A stretch of 64,000 nucleotides of DNA from Muscardinus avellanarius (taxonomy: Eukaryota > Chordata > Mammalia > Rodentia > Gliridae). How positions within the stretch are numbered: position 1 is the stretch's first letter; every line of letters starts with the position of its first letter. The position numbers and the translations under genes are program-made. The notes under the pieces are model-generated. The model saw only the letters and a list, made by a program, of their open reading frames with translations, did not search any database and was not told the origin of the DNA. The DNA lies in NCBI GenBank assembly GCA_963383645.1, contig OY726579.1, forward strand, positions 369,501 to 433,500, in the 5' to 3' direction. Below are positions 22,929-32,324 of the stretch, piece after piece.

Positions 22929-23135
22929 TTTTGGTGGTACTGGGGTGGAACCCAGAGGCTTTCTACCTCCAGGCTATACTCCCAGACCTATTTTATACTT
23001 TATTTGGAAACAGCGTCTGACTAAGTTGCTGAGAGCCTCACAAAGTAGCTGAGGCTGGCTTCGAACCTGTGCGATCCTCCTGTCTCAGCCTCCCAAGCGC
23101 GGGGATTACAAGCGTGCGCCACCACGCCCGGCTCG
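22425..23135. repeat. Two plus SINEs, an ATTT tract and a minus SINE
   Basis: Plus at 22425-22625, plus at 22655-22865 (partly rearranged), (attt)n at 22869-22932, minus at 22932-23132. The last two SINEs face each other across the ATTT tract. Confidence 0.7.
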
Positions 23136-23384
23136 CACACATTGTACTTTTACATCATGTTGGGTCCGAGGTGTTAGAAGAAATGCATGCAGGCAACCCT
23201 CGGCGCCCTCCCCACGGGGTCCAACCTCTCCACCCTCCCTCGAGTGCGTGGGATTGGAATTGGCCCTGTCGTGTTCCTTCCTTCACAGTAGTTTCAGGAT
23301 GGTTTCTGTTTAATAGAAAGGCAGCATCGCAAGAACAGACACTCCCAAGGAAGTGACCACACACGTCTTTTCTTTTTTCTTTCT

Positions 23385-23600
23385 TTCTTTTTTTTTTTGC
23401 AGGTCTGGGGATGGAACCCAGGGGCATTCAACCTCCGAGCTACACCCCCAGCCCTATTTTTTATTCTTTATTTTGAAACAGGGTCTCACTGAGTTGCGGA
23501 GGGCCTCACTAAGCAGCTGGGGCTGTCCGCGAACCGCGATCCTCTGGTCTCAGCCTCCCGAATGCTGGGATGACAAGCGTGCGCCACCGCGCCCGGCTAA
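23385..23600 (-). repeat. SINE, minus orientation
   Basis: Reads from tttttttttgcaggtctggggatggaaccc to gtgcgccaccgcgcccggc. Close to consensus. Confidence 0.8.
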
Positions 23601-23755
23601 TCAGATGCTTTTATATTTTATATTTTTATGCTTCTCAAATCAGGGCATGCCTGTGAATGCTATGTGTTGTACGTCCGAACTTGACTTTGTGTCCTATGAG
23701 GTGCACCAGCGGAGACCTGAAGAGACATCGGGTGTCGAGGTAACACGAACCGTAC

Positions 23756-23939
23756 CTTCCTCGGCCGAGTACACCGACGTGCTGGGGCCGAAGGGGCCTT
23801 CGCCTTTGCTGTTGAGGACCCCGACTTTCACCTCGAAGGGGGAGAAGGGGCGCACGCTCTCGTTCCTGAGCACGTCTCTGGAGGCGTCGGCGGAGCCAGC
23901 ACCGTCAGCATTCAAATCGCAGCCAAAGCCTCCGCCGTT
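23756..23939 (-). pseudogene. Contactin FN3 exon relic (CNTN4/CNTN6-like)
   Basis: A 184-nt minus-strand exon with acceptor ctgcccag and donor GTACGG. It reads NGGGFG, then a region unlike contactins, then [25 protein letters not shown] and VYSAEE. These are hallmarks of a fibronectin type III domain of contactins, GPI-anchored neuronal adhesion proteins. The stretch after NGGGFG (CDLNADGAG) does not match, and the exon is about ten codons shorter than I remember for the family, so a net 30-base loss with a local frame change is likely. No neighbouring contactin exon was found. CNTN4 lies next to TRNT1 in human, which favours CNTN4 but does not prove it. Confidence 0.65.
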
Positions 23940-24039
23940 CTGGGCAGAGAGAGGAGAGGCGGGCTTCAGAAATTGCAGTGGTTGGATTCAAAGGCTTAAA
24001 TTTCACACCCCCACACCCCGCCAACATTCCAGTCTAGAA

Positions 24040-24620
24040 TGTTCTCCTTTTTTTTTTTTTTTTCTTGCGGTACTGGGGATGGAACCCAGGGGCATTCTAC
24101 CTCCGAGCTCCACCCCCGGCCCTATTTGTTATTCTTTATTTTGAAACGGGGTCTTGCTGAGTTGCAAAGGGCCTCACTGAATAGTAGCTGAGGCTGTCCA
24201 CGAATGGCAGTCCTCCTGTCTCAGCCTCCCAAATGCTGGGATGATGAGCGTGAGCCACCACGCCCACCTCCTATTTTTTATTCTTTATTTTGAAGGAATG
24301 TCTCACTGAGTTGCAAAGGGCCTAAGTAACTGAGGCCGGCCGCGATCCTGCCATCCTCCTGTCTCAGCCTCCCAAATGCCGGGATTACAACCATGCGCCC
24401 ATCTTATTTCGGGTTTCATCAAAGGTCTTTCAAGCCAGGCATGGTGGCGCACACTTGTAATCCCAGGACTTGGGAGGCTGAGACACGTGGATCGCAGGTT
24501 GGAGGCCAGCACCAGCAAGTAGTGAGGCCCTCAGCAACCTCACGAGACCCTTTCCAATTAAAAATAAAATAGGGCTGGGGGTGTAGACTGGAAGTAGAAT
24601 GCTTCCCCCAGTACCAAAAA
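24040..24620. repeat. Three SINEs
   Basis: Minus 24045-24270, minus half 24270-24410, plus 24430-24620. Confidence 0.7.
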
Positions 24621-24755
24621 TATATAAAAAAGAAGGTCTTTGTATTTGGGGTAGGCTGGCAATCTACAATGATTATTGGCAAGATTTTAGACTAACATAA
24701 AAAACTAAGTGAAATATTTGAAGGCCCTCTTGGCTCAAGCAAGACTTTCCCTATC

Positions 24756-24992
24756 AGAATGGAAGAGCTCGGCCGGGCGTGGTGGGCACGCTTGTCATCC
24801 CCGCGCTGGGGAGGCGGAGACAGGAGGATGGCGCAGGTTTGAAGCCAGCCGCGCGCGCTGGCTTAGGAGACCCTGTTTCCAAATAAAAATGTAAAAATAG
24901 GTCTGGGAGTGTAGCCCGGAGGTAGAAGGGCTTCCAGGAACCCCAGGACCACCAAAAAATTAAAAAAAAAAAAAAAAAGAATGGAAGAGCTC
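24756..24992 (+). mobile_element. Young SINE with perfect target-site duplication
   Basis: A plus SINE at 24772-24977 of the altered-right-half subtype. The 15-bp duplication agaatggaagagctc is present at 24756-24770 and at 24978-24992 without a mismatch, which points to recent insertion. Confidence 0.85.
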
Positions 24993-25049
24993 AGCTATAG
25001 GGCACAAGGGATTGCTTTTACTTCTAGGGCTTTGGGTAAAGAAAAGCTT

Positions 25050-25720
25050 TCCATTTTTGCAGTACCAGGAATGGAACCCAGGGATATTCTACCTCTGAGC
25101 TACACTTCCAGTTGTATTTTTTCTTTATTTTTTGTGGTCCTGGGGATGAAACCAAGGGACATTCTACCTCTGAGCTACACTTCCAGTTGTATATAATTTT
25201 TTATTTTATTTATATTTTATAGTCCTGGGGATGGAACCCAGGGGCCTCTACCTCCAGGCTATGCCCCCAACCTATTTTATATTTTATTTTGAAACAGTAT
25301 CTAAGTCGCTGAGAGCCTCACTAAGTAGCTGAGGCTGCCTTCGAACCTGTGCGATCCTCCTGTCTTAGCCTCCCAAGTACTGGGATTACAAGCGTGCGCC
25401 ACCATGCCAGGTTTTTAATTTTTTATTTTGAAACAGGGTCTAAGTTGTTGCTGAGGGTCTAAGTTACAGAGGCTGGCCTTGAACCTACGATCCTCCTGCC
25501 TCAGCCTCCCAAGTCCTGGGATGACAGATGTGCACTGGACCGGGCTGCAAGTTCTTTTTTTGTTGTTTTTGTGGTTCTGGGGATGGAACCCAGAGATGTT
25601 CCACTTCCAAGCAACACCGTCAGCCCTATTTTTTAGTCTTTTTTTAAATTTTTGCAACAGTGTCTTATTGAGTTGTGAAGGGCCTCGCTAAGTAGCTGAG
25701 GCTGTCCGCGAACCGCGATC
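25050..25720 (-). repeat. Minus-oriented SINE pieces
   Basis: Right-half pieces at 25060-25125 and 25130-25195 (a duplicated ctctgagctacacttccagttgtat unit), then copies at 25220-25410, 25410-25550 and 25560-25725. Confidence 0.65.
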
Positions 25721-25725
25721 CTGGG

Positions 25726-26345
25726 AAAGCAGAGACCGCGAGGGCCAGAGCCACCGCCCCAGGAAGCCACAGGCACCAAGAAAATCGCTGCTCATTGCTG
25801 TTCTCACTCCACAGGGGACACACGGGATCCAGCATGTTCGGCCAATGGTTTGCCTTCATCCCTAGACGCCAAGGGGCTCATGGGAAGGGGAAAGAATTGA
25901 GGTGCCTGTCATTGACCTCGGTTAGGTGTTTGTTAGTCGTGTAGTGATACCCGGGGGAAATGGGTGCTGTTGCCCACGCAGAGCTCACAGTCTAGTTGGG
26001 GGTCAGCGTGCACGCAGGCTTTGACAGGCGTGTCTTTGAGGAGCAAGCACAAGGCGGACAGAATGGGGGTGTGCGGTGCAGCTCTGCAGGGAAGGCTGCT
26101 TTGGGGAGCAGGGCTGTATTCATGGCGACTCAGAAGGAGGTAAGCGCTGGGCCCGAAGGTGGAGCGATAGGGGGACCCCTGGCTCACTGTACTCAACCTG
26201 TCTGCTCTCCAGTTTTCTCTGGAAAAGAGGGGAAATCAGGCTAGTTTCTCCCTGGGATTGCTGAGTGGAAATATGTTACTTGTTTGAGACGGGAATATAA
26301 CTTTGTCTGTGTTATCATCATGTTGCTAAAAGACGCCAGGCAAAG
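25726..26345. other. No gene recognised
   Basis: SINE-free, moderately GC-rich sequence with short open frames that match no family known to me. It could be former contactin or TRNT1-flanking intron. Confidence 0.35.
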
Positions 26346-26349
26346 TTGT

Positions 26350-27105
26350 TTGTTCATTTCTTGTGGTATTAGGAATTGAACCCAGGGGATTCTACCTCTG
26401 AGCCGCACCCCTAGCCATATTTTTATTTTTTTAAATTTGGGGTCTTGCTCAGTTGCTGAGGGTCTAAGTTGCTGAGGTTGGCCTTGAACCTGTCATTAAA
26501 TAAAATCATATTACTAACAGTTCGTGCCACGTTATCCTGACCGCATTTCTGCTGTGGGCGGCTTGGCGGCTTGCTTCATGAGGAAGTCCACGCACAGGAC
26601 TGCCGCCCGGCCTCCCCACAACATCACTGCGTCAGACTCGGCCCTGGACAGTGCGTGAGAGGCCAGCCACGGTGGCGCATGCTTGGGAGGCTGAGGTTTG
26701 AGGACAGCTTCAGCTACTTAGGCCCTGTTTCAAAATAGAATAAAAAATATAGCCGGGCGTGGTGGCGCACACTTGTAATCCCAGCGCTTGGGAGGCTGAG
26801 ACAGGAGGATCGCACAGGTTCGAAGCCAGCCTCGGCTACTGAGTGAGGCTCTCCGCAACTTAGTGAGACCCTGTTTCCAAATAAAATAGAAAATAGGCCT
26901 GGGAGCCGGGCGTGGTGGCGCACGCTTGTAATCCCCGCGCTTGGGAGGCTGAGACAGGAGGATCGCACAGGTTCGAAGCCAGCCTCAGCTACTTAGTGAG
27001 GCTCTCAGCAACTTAATGAGACCCTGTTTCCAAATAAAGTATAAAAATAGGTCTGGGAGTAAAACCCGGAGGTAGAAAAGCCTCTGGGTTGCACCCCCAG
27101 TACCA

Positions 27106-27150
<45 letters not shown>

Positions 27151-27215
27151 CAAAAAATAGGGCTGGAGGTGTAGCTCGGAGCTAGAATGGCCCTGGGCTC
27201 CATCCCCAGTACCAC
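26350..27215. repeat. SINE cluster with CA microsatellite
   Basis: Minus half 26350-26500; plus copies at 26665-26745, 26752-26900 and 26905-27105; then (CA)n at 27111-27148 and a further plus right-half to 27222. Two neighbouring plus copies (26752 and 26905) are almost identical. Confidence 0.7.
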
Positions 27216-27965
27216 ACACCATAAAACAAAGCGAGAGGCCATGGTGGAGCTGCCGTGACCCAGCACCGCCTGGCCTCTGCACACCCCGTTAAGCGTCACG
27301 CTCACAGGACCTGCGCGGGCTCTGGCTGGGCCGTGCTGGACTCGAGGGCAGCAGTGACGCTCACAGCAGCCTCCCGTGAACCCCGAGAGGAGACGCCGGG
27401 GCCTGACCTGGGAGGTACGGATCCTCGCCCTCCACCCACTCCATCTGTTCTCAGCACCAAAATGTTTAAGCACAGTATATAAAATGGAAGATACTTTGCA
27501 GTGAGGATAGAGGCTAGAATCCACCCACATCAATCCACAAGCTCCGAACCTTGAGAGGCCAATGTGAGCTTTGCGTCCTGTCGCCTGCGCTGCGCAGCTC
27601 TGGACACCGAGCACGGTCGGCCCCCTGCTCGGTGCTCTGCAGACAGGCCTGGGCTTCCTGCAGTGCGCCCCTCTCCATCTTCAGGAAAAGGTTACACGTC
27701 ATCCCCTGGCTCCTATTCGGCGTTCTCCTAGGGGTGATGTCGCTGACTCGGGGACTCTAGGTAGTGCTGCCTGCTCCCCTCAGATGCACCGTGGGAAGGG
27801 ACTGGTCCCATGTTACAGGTCGGTCTCTACCCTAACAGTTAATGCTGGCAGTGGTCACTCTACCTGTTACCATAGCAAAGCCACACACTACGTTTCTAGA
27901 TAGACCTCACATATGAACAGAGCTCACGTTCCAAAACCAGAGTGGAGCAGCTTCAAATACACAGA
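27216..27965. other. No gene recognised
   Basis: GC-rich and SINE-free. Several open frames of 60-110 codons exist on both strands, but none shows a motif or splice pattern I can name. A diverged contactin exon was looked for and not found with confidence. Confidence 0.35.
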
Positions 27966-27969
27966 CGCT

Positions 27970-29693
27970 GTAGAGTTACAAGGAGCCTGTAAGCTCAGAG
28001 CTTGGGAGGCTGAGACTGGAGGGTCACAGGTTGGAGGCCAGCCTCAGGAATGTAGTGCGACTCAGTTTGGGGGGTGGCTACTGGGGATGGAACCCAGGAG
28101 CATTCTACCTCCAAGTCACACCTGCAGACCTAGTTTATTCTTTTGTTTATTGTACTGGGGGGACCCCCAGACTGATGTTATTTGGAAACAGGGTCTTGCT
28201 AGGTTGAAGACCATGGTGTCCGTCATTTCTGAGTCCCGCTTTCCCTCCTGGCCCTGGGTCCTCTTTCGTTGTCTTCTGTGTGTTTACTACTTTGGGCTGG
28301 ATGTTGGACTTCTGGCGTGGGCTGAAGTTACTGTAGGTCAGCTTGAGCCCGTGAAGCTTTTAAAAGGTCCAGAGCAGTCTCTCTTGCAAAGCTAATTTAA
28401 GATGTACTATTAAGGCCTAATATATTTTTAAGCTTTTGGGGTATTGGGGATTGAACCTAGGGGCATTCTACCTCCAAGCTATACCCCCAGCCCTACTTAG
28501 TTTTTGTTTAGAAAACAGCCCCAGCCAGTGGTGGCGCACACCTGTCATCTCAGTACTTGGGAGGCGGAGACAGAAGGATCGCAGGTTTAAGGACGGCCTA
28601 GCAAGGAGGGGCGGAGGTTTGAGGACAGTCTCAGCAATTAGAATCTCATCAACCTAGTGAGAGCCAGTTTACAAGTTAAAAAAACAAAAAACAGGGCTAG
28701 GGTGTAGCTTGGAGGTAGAATGACCCTGGGTTCCATTCCCAGTACCACAAAAAATTTTAAATAAAAATCGACAGAAATCACCTAGCGTTTCTGCTGCTGA
28801 TCTCAATATACTTCTTGCAGGAACAGAACAAGTAGACCTGACGCGTCAGCAAGGTAACTTAGAACATGTGAGCAGGCCCGCTGACTGGACCAAGTGGCAG
28901 TCAGGGGTCCTTCTTCCCCAGGTTCCCTGAACATCTGCCAAGATGAAACAATCTCTGGACCTTTAAAAGGGCCCCAAAAGCCGGGCGTGGTGGCGCTCGC
29001 TTGTCATCCCCGCGCTTGGGAGGCGGAGACAGGAGGATCGCGCAGGTTCGAAGCCAACCGCGCTGGCTTAAGAGAACCTGTTTCCAAATAAAAATATAAG
29101 AAATAAGTCTGGGAGTGTAGCCCGGAGGTAGAAGGGCTTCCAAGAACCCCAGTACCACACACACACACAAAAGCCCTCAAAAAAAAGTAAAATCAAAGCC
29201 TGGTGTGGTGTACCACACACACACACACACACAAAGCCCTCAAAAAAAGTAAAATCAAAGCCTGGTGTGGTGGCCCAAGCTTGGAATCCCAGCATTCAGG
29301 AGGCTGAGAGGCTGAGGATCGCGTTTCACAGACAGCCTCTGCTATTTGCAACTCAGTGAAACCCTGTTTCAAAAATGAAAAAACTAGCCGGGTGTGGTGG
29401 TGCACGCTTGTAATCCCAGCATTTGGGAGACTGAGACCCAGAGGATCGAGGTTCACGGACAGCCTCAGCTACTTAGTGAGGCCCTCTGCAACTCAGTGAG
29501 ACCCGGTTTCAAAATAAAGAATAAAAAATAGGGCAGGGGTGTAGCTCGGAGGTCAAATGCCCCTGGGTTCCATCCCCAGACCTGCAAAAAAATAAAAATA
29601 AAATAAAAATAAAATAAAATTTAAAAAACTAAAAAATAGGGCTGGGTGTATACCTCGGGAGTACAATGCCCCCTGGGTTCCATCCCCAGACCC

Positions 29694-29731
<38 letters not shown>

Positions 29732-30550
29732 CTAAAAAATAGGGCTGGGGGTATAGCTCAATGGTACAATGCCCCTGGGTTCCATCCACAGTACTGCAAA
29801 AAAAAAAAAAATAATAATAATAATAATCATGTAACCATAGTCTCTGGCAATAATGAAAGTATCTTCAGATATTTGGGAATTTGAGCACAAAGGAAAAAAA
29901 AATCACAACAAAAATAGTTATCCCCGGGTACACGCTTGTAATCTCAGCATTTGAGAGGTGAGACAGGAGGATTGTAGGTTCAAAGCCAGCCTCATCAACA
30001 CAAGGCCCTCTGCAACTTAGTGTGAAGCCATGTTTCAAAATTTAAAAAATAATAGAAATAGGGCTTGGAGTGTAGCTCAGAGGCAAAACGCCTCTGGGTT
30101 CCATCCCCAGGGCTGCAATAAATAAATAAATAGTTCCCTCTAGGGGGAAAGGGAAAGAGAAAAGGGAGGGAGAGGTACTCTCTGAATGTCCCTATTTTAT
30201 AACTTTTGTGGTGGGGGTACTGGGGGTGGAACCCAGGGGCTTTCTTCCTCCGGGCTATACTCCCATACCTTTTTTTTATATGTATTTTATTTAGAAACAA
30301 GGTCTCCCTAAGTTGCTGAGAGCCTCACTCAGTAGCTGAGGCTGGTTTCAGACCTGTGGGATCCTCCTGTCTCAGCCTCCCAAGCGCTGGGATTACAAAC
30401 ATGCGCCACCAACCCGGCTTAGTCTTTTGTATTTTTTGGAAGGGGTTCACTGAGGCCTGCTAAGTAGCTGTGGCTGTCCGTGAACTGTGATCCCCTGGCC
30501 TCTGCCTCCCGAACGCTGGGATTACACGTGTGCGCCACCACGCCCGGCTT
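27970..30550. repeat. Dense SINE block upstream of GHRL
   Basis: Plus copies: 27975-28060, 28525-28750, 28980-29155, 29260-29375, 29388-29590, 29630-29700 (right half), 29735-29810 (right half) and 29925-30120. Minus copies: 28075-28200, 28432-28500, 30205-30420 and 30425-30548. About 230 bp of unassigned sequence lies at 28205-28430. A-rich simple repeats lie at 29585-29630 and 29695-29725. Confidence 0.7.
29150..29272 (+). repeat. Tandem duplication of a ~60-bp unit
   Basis: The unit taccaca(ca)n, then aaagccctcaaaaaaa, then gtaaaatcaaagcctggtgtggtg occurs twice in a row (about 29150-29210 and 29211-29272). The two differ only in CA and A tract lengths. It joins the tail of one SINE to the head of the next. 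Confidence 0.8.
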
Positions 30551-30559
30551 TTTATAACT

Positions 30560-31920
30560 AACTTTGAAGCCATGGTGTAAATGCATTATAGTTAACAAAT
30601 AACAATCATTCCGAAAAACCCTAGAAACTGAAAAATCAAAGTAGTTTTAGTTATATGTCAAGTTCATGACAAAACCACAAAAAATAAATGTGTAAGTCTG
30701 TTCTGACTACCTCAGCAGGCTGCGTGTGTGGTACTGTTACTGGTAACTAATGCTCTTATTCTGAGAGAACAGGTGGCCGCCCTGGGTGCGGCCCACCTGT
30801 CGCGGTTGCTCTCGACTTAGAATGGCCACAGGCCAGTCCCCGGCCCTGGGCCTGCGCTCCTGGGATCCTGGGGTGCTGTGGTATGGGGCTGCGGGGGCAG
30901 CAGCACCGGGCACCTTCCTGTGCCCCAAAGATAACAGAGCAGCCCCGGTGCTGCCTGGCTTATCTAGGATCAACACTGCGGCCATGGAGAGGCGTCCATC
31001 CCACAGGCACCAGGGCTGCTCTGGGTGCTGGGAGGCGGCTAAGGACCCTCCGGTCTTCAGGGAGATGAAGCTCAGGGAAGGACGGTGATGATAGCAGGAG
31101 CCTGCTGGTGGCGCAGCTCCTGTGTTCTAGCACTTCACTGGCCTTGTCCTATCGGTAATGCCCACACTTGCGCTGGTGCTTTTCAAAGCCATCCACAACT
31201 GGGCCCTCGGCCACCTCCCAGCCTGCCATTATGAACCCCAGTGCTTCCTTCCTCCCTGGGACAGGGCCCCCCCGTGCCAGGACCCAGGGCTCACGCACAC
31301 TGCCTGGGCCGGACACCTCCTTTGTGTAGCCTGCACCCTGAGATGCCTGCACACCCGCGCCCTGTGCCAGGAGCCCAGGGCACCTGGGCTGTGGCCGGTC
31401 CCATGCTGGCAGCGCAGAGGCCTTTGCAGAGCGCATCCCCCCGCCCCGCTCCCTCCCTTGGTCCTCCGCGGCTGAGGCAACCCCACAGGGACAAGGGACA
31501 CGCTGCTCCAGGCTGCGTCTTTACGCTGGGGATGAGACCTGCTGGGGAAGTCGAGGCAGGCCACCTTGTTGAGGTGCCGGGCAGAGATTGTCTGGTGATA
31601 GAGATTCCCTGGCGGGTCCAGCCAGCACCAGGCCACCACACGCTGCCCCTGGCGAGGAGGGCGGGCGGGGGAAGGCACGCAGGCCGCTGGCTTCCTGTGA
31701 GGTGGTGTGCGGCAGGGCCCAGGCTGGCCTGGTCACTCATCTCAAGTCACCAGGGGAGGAGGCGTTGCCGGCCGCCACCCTGCCAACCCAGCAATGCCTG
31801 AGCGCGCTGGCCCTACTGCTGACTTCTGCCCAGAGGACGGGAGCTTTTTAGTTCCCAAGGAATGTCTGGCAGCCAAGTACCTCCTGAGAGGAATCATGGG
31901 ACTAAGGCAAACACGGCTTC
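30560..31920. promoter_or_regulatory. SINE-free region upstream of GHRL
   Basis: About 1.4 kb free of SINEs directly before the GHRL TATA box, in contrast with the packed block to its left. It is GC-rich from 30780 on. A cis-regulatory role is inferred from the repeat gap and position only; I cannot name binding sites with confidence. Confidence 0.4.
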
Positions 31921-31921
31921 C

Positions 31922-31927
31922 TATAAA
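31922..31927 (+). promoter_or_regulatory. GHRL: GHRL TATA box
   Basis: TATAAA in the context cctataaagggagctcac, about 28-30 bp before the inferred first exon. Rodent and human ghrelin genes are known to use a TATA-type promoter followed by a very short non-coding exon, and the same layout is seen here. Confidence 0.7.
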
Positions 31928-31949
31928 GGGAGCTCACGGCCAGCAGGCA

Positions 31950-31967
31950 CGACGCCCAGCTGCCCAG
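31950..31967 (+). other. GHRL: GHRL non-coding exon 1 (approximate start)
   Basis: A short stretch ending ctgcccag at 31967, followed by the donor gtaggc. The start is placed about 28 bases after the TATA box and is an estimate. The size of roughly 20 bases agrees with the tiny first exon described for rodent ghrelin. Confidence 0.55.
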
Positions 31968-32192
31968 GTAGGCGCCCGCCTCAGGCTTGCTGCCCACCGC
32001 AGCTGCCAAGGGATGCCCCAGCCGCTGGGTCCCGAGGCCGGGCTGGCTCAGGCCTGGGCTACACCAAGGCCTGTCGCAAGCAGCGCGCCCGTCCCCGGGA
32101 CACCCCACCTGCCGCTCAGCGTCTGTCACTCCCACCGGGCAGATGGGCTGGGGGCAGCGAGCGTGTGCTACCCACAGCCTCTCTCTCCACAG

Positions 32193-32324
32193 TCACCTGC
32201 CCTGCCCACTGCAGCCATGCCGTCCCTGGGGACCATCTGCAGCCTGCTGCTCCTCAGTGCGCTCTGGGTGGACCTGGCCGCTGCGGGCTCCAGCTTCCTG
32301 AGCCCCGAACACCAGAAAGCCCAG
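32193..32324 (+). CDS. GHRL: GHRL exon 2 (first coding exon)
   Basis: Acceptor ctctctccacag ends at 32192. A 24-base 5' UTR precedes the ATG at 32217, and the coding part (36 codons) ends AEHQKAQ-like as SPEHQKAQ before the donor GTGGGC. It encodes the signal peptide and ghrelin residues 1-13, including the acylation site GSSF. Confidence 0.93.

Noticed and set aside
26985..27614. Minus-strand open frame of 209 codons
   Set aside because: It is made of CA-repeat translation (poly Cys-Val) and SINE, plus an unmatched GC-rich part. No splice or domain evidence.
27216..27965. Further contactin exons downstream or upstream of 23.8 kb
   Set aside because: All three minus-strand frames were read. 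A few FN3-like words appear, but no run of matching residues with splice sites.
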